NCBI GenBank assembly: GCA_037892935.1
Contig: JAYXKI010000005.1
Span: 2,480,001 to 2,544,000 of the forward strand
From: Phlebopus portentosus
Taxonomy: Eukaryota > Basidiomycota > Agaricomycetes > Boletales > Boletinellaceae
Length of the DNA: 64,000 nt
Reading direction: 5' to 3'
Under the pieces are notes generated by a model. That model made no database searches. It was not told the DNA's origin and saw only the letters and a program-made list of their open reading frames with translations. Below, piece after piece: positions 56,732 through 64,000 of this stretch (positions within the stretch are counted from its first letter, which is position 1; each line of letters opens with the position of its first letter). The translations under genes were made by a program, and so were the position numbers.

Positions 56732-57905
56732 CTATACAAGCATATCATAGCGACAGTGGTGAAAGAAGGAATAACTATCCAAAGAATTAATAGAATACAC
56801 CTGCCTGCAGAGTTGCTCAACAACTGAAGCGTCATCCTGAGGACTGGGACCCTGCCGTTTTAACCTGGACTTGATTACAGAGAATGCAAGTTTAATAGGA
56901 TTGTAGTCTGGTGAGTAAGGAGGAAGAAATTCAAGCCTGACACCCCTAAGCAAAGGGGTCAGTACATGCTGTGACTTGCATTGCTAGTGAGACAGACCGA
57001 GATTCGATGAGCTCCCAAATCTCGGGAGCCTTGTGTATCAGGCAGTTGTCCATTACGATGACTGATTAATTATCGGGGAAGGGATGCATTTTGTCCAACA
57101 GGCTGGCGATGAATTCTGTGAACAATTTGGTATTGAATGTGCTCTGTACAATAGTGCAGTTGATTGTCCCATTGAGGCTGATAGCTGGCAAGATGGAGAA
57201 GCTAACGGAGTGAATCAGAAGCTTGTGATGTGTCACAAGAGGCAGAATCACTATTTCCCCCTATTGAAAAACTGCTTGCGACACGCACGGTGACCCTCAA
57301 GGGCCTAAGCAGTGTTGTGAAGAAAAGCCCGCCGATCGCAAGCACTCTCATTGACAAATACCAGCTGTTCCACTGTGTACTGAGAGGCGATACGTGTGAA
57401 GTACTGTGCACACAGAGTTTCATTCCGCTCGAGAGCCCTTTTCAATAACTAGACCACAACAATTTCAGTTCGCGTGGACTGTATAGGGAAGCAAAGCGAC
57501 AGAGACAGCCACCTTCTTAAGTGTGAAACCGGCGCACAGCAAGGACCTGCGTATAGTCACATCCAAAGCCTTCTTCTCCCATCTTTCCTGGAGCAGTAGC
57601 CTCAACTCGTCAATGTAATGGTCATTGAGATTGCTTAGTGACCCGAAAAGGAACTACATAGTGTGAACCAACAGCTACCAGGACAGGTTTCAATATGTGC
57701 ATACCGTGGTGTGGATATAATCAAGCACTCGAGGCCTTCCACAAAAACCAAGTTCATGTGCAGCAACAGTCCCATTGTGCTTGAACTCTCATATTATCTG
57801 GAAAACTGTTGTCTTGGGTATGTCGGTCAAGGCTGTGATCTGAGAGGCGCTGAGTTTCTTGTTCATAGTGATGATGCATTCCCGTAAATTGTTGGACAGC
57901 CATCT
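56732..57905 (-). pseudogene. DD34E Tc1/mariner-like transposase, right A arm
   Basis: Exons on the minus strand are 57905-57705, 57653-57512, 57448-57252, 57201-56998 and 56945-56732, with introns of 50-63 nt at the same places as the left copy. The C-terminus is complete (RLKRQGPSPQDDASVVEQLC, then FFHHCRYDMLV). Damage includes the TGA after FQII shared with the left arm, a TAG replacing Trp in HNTAWAL, and replacement of the first catalytic Asp by Asn (FVNES for FVDES). The latter two are G to A changes. The second Asp (VMDNC) and the Glu (NPIKLAFS) region are readable, although the Glu codon itself reads Lys here, so two of three catalytic residues are lost. Confidence 0.85.
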
Positions 57906-58961
57906 GCCACGTCACCAGGGTTGCATGAATGAATGCTCAACATAAGCTGTAGAGATGGTGACTGTGAAGATGGTGATGGCTCGAGATCAAGTGGCAACTT
58001 GACACGTGAGTTGACCCTTCATCCTCACATGTGTCACTGCTCCTATCTCTTTGCAGTGGTGCCTCGTCTCTCATGATGGTCTGTCCCCAGCAACTGGGGG
58101 TTTCCTCATGCCTGTGGGTGATGAGGGATTGATGAGGATGAGAAGGGAACTGTGGACAAGTGATGAGAGCTGCTGTGTATGGAGATACTGCATACAAAAG
58201 ACTACCATTGTGTGTATACACTCGTGTTTCTCTGAGAGATGTTTCTGCGGCCCTGGTGAGTACGCTCAGTTTAGTTGTAGCGGGAGTGCATGATGGCTGA
58301 GCTGACCTTGTTCGCTCTCACCCAGATATGATTTTGGGTGACATCTCAGCAAAGGATAGTCACTGAGGTAGTTTCAAGTCTGATTGGTAGATAGTACATG
58401 TAATGTAGCCACACCCAAGCCTAACTCAGCTCAGCTACTGTCTTGACAGAAAGCACCTATGCTGCTGTCTTTTTAGCAGAAACAATCAGATTTTTTGGTG
58501 TCCGAATGCGTGAGTTATGACAGATGCAATGAAGTAGGGGAGAGTTCTGCGAGCAGGAGTGACAACAAACTACCCAGTTTCACTACCACAATCATGTCAG
58601 GGAGCCTTGAGGAGTTGTGTACAGGTGCCCACTGGGCTGGCCTGATTTATCAAACTTGAATCAGATTTTTTCGGATGACATTGGGCAAGCTATAATTTTT
58701 ACACTGAATGGAGGGCATGACAAGGATTTAGCACTATGATGCTATCTTTTTAGTAGTGAAGTACATACTCAACAAAACCCAGACATTTTTATATGTACTG
58801 GAGCACATTTTTGAGCAGGTTTTTTACATGGTTATATCAGATTTTTATGTGCTGTATTGACTGAGATATTTGCTGTTTTGTTTTTTTTTGCTCATCCAGG
58901 ATGCACTATGCGTCAAAAATACACGTGATTTTCCAAATTACCAACAATTTTGCAATTAGCT
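56860..58961. repeat. Composite A right inverted arm
   Basis: Inverted copy of 41930-44027. The outer kilobase (57906-58961) is the segment also found at 6331-7229. The end CAATTTTGCAATTAGCT meets the F fragment without a TA. Confidence 0.85.
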
Positions 58962-59014
58962 CAGCTAGTTGCAAAATTGTTGGCAATCATGTGATTTCAC
59001 CACTTTTTACCAAG
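58962..59014. mobile_element. F5: 50 bp fragment of a hairpin element
   Basis: Starts with the F terminus (CAGCTAGTTGCAAAATTG) and stops after about 50 bp at the TIR element carrying the RPB1 piece. Confidence 0.75.
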
Positions 59015-61171
59015 CACAGCGGGCAATGATGCATCTCGAAGGCACCGAGATAACTCCTGAGATGTATGTGAAAATTTAAAATCTCGTGATGTGTCTCGCT
59101 GCGTGAGAGATTTTAAATTTCCATGCTGGAGAGATTCTAGAATCTCCCTAGCATCAAGATCCTTTCTAAGATATTAAATCTTGGCCTCGTGGAGACTTAA
59201 AATTTAGCTAAGCATTTCGTCAGGAGTAAGATTTAAAATCTCTTTGTTAGGATCTCGATATGTCCGAAATCCTCCGCGAGATGCTAAATCTCGTTGGATC
59301 CGAGATGTAAAATTTAATTGACACATCTTGTAAACACCGAGATTTTGACACACTCATTGCATGATCAACGCGTGATCAGAGCGTGATCGATGCATGATCG
59401 GAGCGCGATCGATGCACGATCAGAGTGCGACCATCGCGCACTGGTCGCACGATGAATGATTTTTTTTATTGCTTCTCTCATCCTCAGTTTCCTACTTTTA
59501 ACATTGACCTCCTTACTTGTATGTGATTTACAGTCTGTGATTGACTTACTCTTCGTTCTTTATGTGCCTTTCAATGATCCATCCATACTGAAGAAATGCA
59601 TCCACACACTTATTGTACCAAAGATCTACACTCCCCGGTATCTTGAATCACATATCGTGCTCCAGGATATTCTCTCGGTCCATTCCGAACAAGCTCTTGT
59701 AAGAACGCGATATTGTACGGAGTCACTGTCAATCAGTATTAAATAGCACGTCAATCAAGACATTCTTCCTACTATCCTCTTTCATGGTACACAAGAGTTG
59801 TGGCGATACTCTTCGGCATGCCAACTTCGTCAAGTTCCAGGTTTGGGTCTCCAGCGATGACAATATGTGCCAAAAAATGGACACTTTTCCCATCAAGTTA
59901 CCACATAGATAACCCTCCTTGCCCTTTACTGTGAATGAGCGCGAATAGCTTTGACAGGTCGACCAGACTTTTACAGAGCTTGAGGTGTCCCAGTCCAGCA
60001 ATGTCGTTGTCCATGTATGTGGAGACACGGAACTGGACATAGTGCTTGGAGCAATTGCTCAAACTCAGATATAACATGGGCCTGAGCTTCACATCCAAAC
60101 ATGTTTGTGGATGCTTTCATGATGTTGCCCAATTTGTATGTCAAATTGTCCTCACTGCGTAAGGCTTCACCATCGGTGGAAATGCATGGACACGCTGGAG
60201 GAGGTAGAACAGGTAGAACCGTAAGAATCATCCAGAGTGGATGCGCATATTCTTCTGATAGCTTGAGTAAAGCAAGATCATCGTCGGAGATTTTTTCTCA
60301 AAATGTTACAGACCTCGGCGGGCCATCCATCCAGTTGTGCTACCTTGAAAACATCATCCTCATCACTCTTCGACCTTTTGTATTGTGGGACCAGCTTTAG
60401 ATGCTCCTTCCGATATGTGGTTGAACGTGCCCATAATTACCATGACCCCGGTTTGGGACCTCGGGTCGCTCTGAACTACCAGCTCTATCAGGTTAGGAAT
60501 CAGCCTCGGATACTGTTAAGGAAAAGATTGCCACCATGGGGTGCTTTGGATTGCGAGCCAGTCATATTCTATCTGTGAACGCAGGCCCGGGGTTTGACTG
60601 ATAGTTGAAGAGACAACGTACGAGTGAAATATCATGACGGATTGATACAGCATAACCTAGAATAAACGCTAGCATTTGTCTCTTGGTTACTGATTTGTGG
60701 GGACCGAATATTAATGACATAAATATAATATCTCATCTCTGACTCCACTCATTGCGTGCGCGACCAGCACGCGATGGTCGTGCTCTGATCGCACTCTGAT
60801 CGCACGTTGATCACGCGTTGATCACGTGATGAGTGTGTCAAAATCTTGGTGTGTACGAGATGCAGCAATTAAATTTTACATCTCGTATCCAATGAGATTT
60901 AGCATCTTGCGGAGGATTTTGGACACATTGAGATCCTGACAAAGAGATTTCAAATTTCATCCCTAATGAGATGCTTAGCTAAATTTTAAGTCTCCAAGAG
61001 GCCGAGATTTAATATCTTGGAAAGGATCTTGATGCTAGAGAGATTCTAGAATCTCTCCAGCATGGAAATTTAAAATCTCTCATGCGGCAAGACACATCAC
61101 GAGATTTTAAATTTTCACATACATCTCGGGAGTTATCTCGGTGCCATTGAGATGCATCATTGCCCGCTGTG
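59015..61171. mobile_element. 2.16 kb TIR element that captured a piece of RPB1
   Basis: The left end CACAGCGGGCAATGATGCAT is matched by the complement at 61171. The inverted repeats extend over about 440 bp on the left (to 59458) and 425 bp on the right (from 60747), with many GATC-centred short repeats at their inner ends. AAG occurs on both sides, which could be a 3 bp target duplication. A CACAG start with 3 bp duplication recalls CACTA elements; very long TIRs plus a captured gene recall Pack-MULEs. No transposase is encoded, so it depended on another element. Confidence 0.8.
59540..60460 (-). pseudogene. RPB1: Captured fragment of RNA polymerase II largest subunit
   Basis: RPB1 is the catalytic subunit of the nuclear enzyme that makes mRNA. 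Reading minus-strand frames in order gives GHGNYGHVQPHI, YKRSKSDEDD, SEEYAHPLWMILTVLPVLPP, ISTDGEALRSEDNLTYKLG, AHVISEFEQLLQ, TYMDNDIAG, KGQGG...[23 protein letters not shown] and [20 protein letters not shown]. This is the clamp/active-site-proximal order of conserved RPB1 blocks. Many indels change frame, so no protein is made. A short intron-like segment interrupts between YHER and VTPYN (ending TTGACAG), which indicates capture of genomic DNA and not cDNA. The fragment lacks the DFDGD metal site and the C-terminal repeats. The fragment lies wholly between the long inverted repeats. Confidence 0.88.
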
Positions 61172-61174
61172 AAG

Positions 61175-62244
61175 ATTGTTGGCAATCATGTGATTTTGTC
61201 ACTTTTCATGTCACAAGAGCCTCAAAACACAAATAAAATCATATCTCACCCAAAACTCAACGGTTTCACATCATCTAAGTTGCTAAATTCATCTTTTCGA
61301 AAGGACTTTCATTTAGAAACAAATATTGAGAGAATAGGTAAAAAGGTGACCACAAAATGGTGAAAATATTGTTTTTTGCCTCTTCTTTGCATATACATTT
61401 TTTTCTGTGATCCCTGCTGGTCCAGCACCTCCCCAAAGCTGTTCAAAATGATATCATGATTATACTATGAATTTACAGTCTGAATTTGAGTTGAATTGTG
61501 TACCAGAATATACTGCTTTGAGGCATGCCTGAATCACTCAAAACTTATCATTTCCTCCTAGCCTTCCAAGCACCAGAAAAAATTCTTACAGGTCAGATTC
61601 ATATATGTAAATTCATTTCAGATGTAATAGACTAGTTTTATATATTAGCTAGGGCCTCAGCTTGCACTGGTGAGCTGAGAAGATACTGTCTCGAATGGTG
61701 CATACAACCAGAACCACTTGTTCAGCACAGCTCCCCAGTGGATCCTACAGCAACAGGTGGTGCTCAAAGCTCATGTATTTAATCTATAGTGAGTTTACAT
61801 GCATGAATCTGACCTGTAAGAATTTTTTCTGGAGCTTGGGAGGCTAGGGGGGAATAATGAGTTTTGAGTGATTCAGGCATGCCTCAAAGCAGTACATTCT
61901 GGTACACAATTCAACTCAAATTCAGACTGTAAATTCATAGTATAATCATGTTATCATTTTGGACAGCTTTGGGGAGGTGCTGGACCAGCAGAGATCACAG
62001 AAAAAAATATATATGCAAAGAAGAGGTAAAAAACAATATTTTCACTATTTTGGGGTCATTTTTTGCTCTATTTTCTCAATCTTTGTTTCTTAAAGAAAGC
62101 CCTTTTGAAAATATGAATTTAGAAACTTAGATGATGTGAAACCATTGAGTTTTGGGTGAGATATGATTTTATCTGTGTTTTGAAGCACTTGTGACATGAA
62201 AAGTGGTGAAATCACATGATTGCCAACAATTTTGCAACTAGCTG
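61175..62244. mobile_element. F4: hairpin element, left tip missing
   Basis: Same palindromic structure as F2, about 1.07 kb, ending GCAACTAGCTG before TA (62245). The first dozen bases of the left end are missing where it touches the RPB1-carrying element. Confidence 0.85.
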
Positions 62245-62271
62245 TAAACCAAATGCACTTTATTACAGTAA

Positions 62272-62292
62272 GATGCATCATTGCCCGTTATG
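62272..62292 (-). mobile_element. Remnant end of a second CACAG-type TIR element
   Basis: The 21 bases GATGCATCATTGCCCG... match the right terminus of the 59015-61171 element at about 19 of 21 positions. It looks like the footprint or truncated end of another copy. Confidence 0.5.
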
Positions 62293-62489
62293 TCCTGTAT
62301 CTTATGAAAAGACTGGTAAATGCTTGTAGCTTCTCATTTTTCTCTGGATTGTCTCGCAACTCAAACAACAATGTAGGGAGAAGCCATGCAACACAATCTA
62401 TTGTAAGTATAAAAAGCTCAGCACGGAATGCATTCAGAGCCTGAGAGAAAATGATTTATCTGATTTGATCGACATGACGCAGCGCATTA
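62293..62489. other. 3' flank of the monooxygenase gene
   Basis: Short AT-rich stretch between the TIR remnant and the stop codon. It probably holds the transcript end of the monooxygenase. No other feature is seen. Confidence 0.4.
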
Positions 62490-64000
62490 TTATAGTCTTG
62501 CGAAGACCTCTGAGCCCCTGGCCTGCCCCTCTGCTTGCCTTCGAACATGTTGACAGAGTCGCGACCCTGTATCTCGCCACCAACGTTCCGCCTCTGCATC
62601 GGCATCATAGCTAAACTGCTCTCGGTTTTTGCGCGGATCTGCCCACTGATTGCTGCTTCCCTCTCCATTGAATTCTATCAGCGCTGGAGGACCAAGACCC
62701 CATTTAGCGCACTCGACGCGCATCGCGGATCTCATGTTGGCATCACGTTCCTCCTGTTCTGGACCATCCGGAAGATGAAAGATGTGTTGATTAAGTCGAG
62801 AGCTTGCTTGAGTTTCAGCCGTCCGTGAATGCCGAAGTAGCTCGTACGCGTATAACATCGGGACGAGCTCCGCTGCGTGGCTGAGGCGTGACAGGATGTT
62901 GCCAAGCACGGCTGCGTCCTCAATGGCCATTGCTGCACCTTGCGCACGATACGGCTGTGATAGCTTGTATCATGGGCTACTTCAACTGGGAAAAGAGTTA
63001 CTCACCAGCATAGGGTGACAGGCGTCTCCAAGTAGAATGACATGTCCTTCTCGATGAATCCAGGTTGGAAGCGGTTCACGATCCATGAGTTTCCAATTGA
63101 GCGTTGAAGGTACCATAGACAACAATTTCTCAATTCTAGGCCAGACATGTCAATCACGGAATATTGTCATGTCATTTGTGGTCGCTAACCTCCGATCCCA
63201 GCCAGCAAACTCGGCACGCATTTTGTCGGCGCTTCCTTCCGCAGTCCACGATTCGTCAGAACCATCGTCAGGGTGTATCATCACAAGATTGTATTCTCGT
63301 TTCGCGCGCTTTATAAGGCGTTAGCGCGGTATATCGACACCACACATGGAGATTACTCACGATACAATATGCCATAACATGTCTTTAAGTGTCACACATC
63401 CGGGTATTAGCAACGAACCCGCGTTATCGGAAATCTGCGCACCTGCTCGGACCCATCCAGCCCGTCATCTCAGGGTTCTCCACGAAAGGTCGTAGCTCAG
63501 GATCTGCAAGCATCCTTTCTGTCGGTATTACCGCCCGATATGCCGCATCACCGGTCGCAGTTGCTTTGGTCGGTGCTCCGAGAACAATTTCTCGGACCAT
63601 GCTCTTCACACCGTCGGCTCCAACAATGAGGTCGGCCAAAATCACCTCTCCAGTAGTAGTTGTGACCGAAGGACGCGGGGCAGAAGGATTAATAGAGGCA
63701 ACGGTACAGTCCAGCCGAAGTGTGCTGACTGAGGCCGCAAGATCCAGAAGGAGCCTATGGAAGTCCGCGCGATGAATGTGGTAGTAGGGAGAGCCATAAT
63801 CGCTCTCCATAACATCTCCCCATTTTGTCCAGCCAACAAGTTCACCTGTGTTATCTGTGAAAGATGTTTGTTTAATATGGTCCTGTTTCGAGAACGAACT
63901 GTACTGCGCTCCTTACATCGTCGCAATGCAATCGCTTCCGGTCTGACGCCGACTTTCTTCAACTGTTCTCCCAGACCCCATCGAATCAGCAACCTGCTCA
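62490..64000 (-). CDS. FAD-dependent monooxygenase (salicylate hydroxylase-like), partial
   Basis: A host-type gene whose product would use NADPH and FAD to hydroxylate an aromatic or related substrate. The 5' end lies outside the window. Minus-strand exons: 64000-63917, 63854-63443, 63382-63361, 63308-63190, 63135-63006, 62954-62490. The introns are 51-62 nt and GT-AG. Visible motifs are the substrate/flavin strand YYHIHRADFHRLLLDLA, the DG motif LIVGADGVKSMVREI, and the FAD-ribityl motif LLGDACHPMLPYRAQGAAMA, followed by IEDAAVLGNILSRL. The tail ends NQWADPRKNREQFSYDADAE, RWW and stop TAA at 62490. The N-terminal GxGxxG is out of view. All introns keep frame, so the gene appears intact, unlike nearly everything else here. 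The substrate cannot be told. Confidence 0.9.

Larger units (their letters stand above)
41930..58961. mobile_element. Composite A: 17.0 kb element with inverted transposase-bearing arms
   Basis: The left end CAGCTAATTGCAAAATTG follows a TA (41928-41929). The right end CAATTTTGCAATTAGCT is its complement, but runs directly into an F fragment so the right TA is lost. The arms (41930-44027 and 56860-58961) are inverted copies, each with a DD34E transposase reading inward. Neither arm shows an inner terminal repeat. Between them lie cargo gene 1 (minus, next to the right arm), a gene 1 fragment (plus, next to the left arm) and cargo gene 2, which is split by a 4.5 kb TIR element and by two other insertions. 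The architecture parallels composite B although the transposases and ends differ. Confidence 0.65.

Noticed and set aside
59012..59024. A 9 bp target duplication for the RPB1-carrying element
   Set aside because: Flanks agree for only three bases (AAG). No longer direct repeat could be aligned.
63136..63189. Nonsense mutation (TGA) in the monooxygenase at about 63147
   Set aside because: It falls in a 54 nt GT-AG intron. Splicing gives WDRRIEKLLSMVPSTLNW, the expected continuation.

Overview
The window looks like a transposon-packed stretch of a basidiomycete (Agaricomycete-type) fungal genome. Evidence: many 47-64 nt GT-AG introns with CTRAY-type branch points, a marY1-like Ty3/gypsy polyprotein with the YIDDIPVKGP reverse-transcriptase motif, and a host flavin monooxygenase split by five short introns. 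Almost everything else is mobile DNA, nested several layers deep and usually damaged by transition mutations (CGA to TGA, CAG to TAG, TGG to TAG/TGA).

Layout. 1-5551: a GC-rich Ty3/gypsy element on the minus strand (pol start, gag-protease, primer site, about 1.06 kb LTR), cut by the window edge. 5552-6330: GC-rich DNA I cannot assign. 6331-9889: one arm end of the A-type element described below, plus two 1.08 kb hairpin elements (family F). 10080-12015: a decayed Ty3/gypsy gag-protease. 12067-18368 and 18369-23630: two nearly identical Ty1/copia elements (C1 plus, C2 minus) tail to tail. 24050-41840: an older copia copy (C3) that flips strand at about 27785. C3 carries a 1.03 kb terminal-inverted-repeat (TIR) element with a 9 bp target duplication, an F hairpin, and a 12.09 kb composite element (B, 29582-41671). 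41930-58961: a second, 17.0 kb composite element (A). 59015-61171: a TIR element that has captured an intron-containing piece of the RNA polymerase II gene RPB1, lying between F fragments. 62490-64000: the host monooxygenase.

Two things stand out. First, A and B share one architecture. Each has a long inverted arm at both ends, each arm holds its own DD34E Tc1/mariner-like transposase gene, and the middle carries the same two cargo gene families. Gene 1 has a basic start (AT-hook in B), a middle domain and a C-terminal SAM-like helical domain. Gene 2 is a long, partly coiled-coil protein. The copies in A and B are clearly diverged, so this looks like a recurrent cargo pair on large mariner-type composites.

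Second, gene 2 of A is split in frame by a 4.5 kb TIR element with a 9-10 bp target duplication. That element encodes a large protein with the motifs MHKDLN, NRDN and TNDANEGALGS, which is most simply its transposase. Its coding region is interrupted by three introns that are nearly identical to each other, the pattern expected of introner elements (introns that multiplied as mobile units).

All family assignments come from motifs read in the sequence; no database search was run. Exact ends of decayed copies are approximate.
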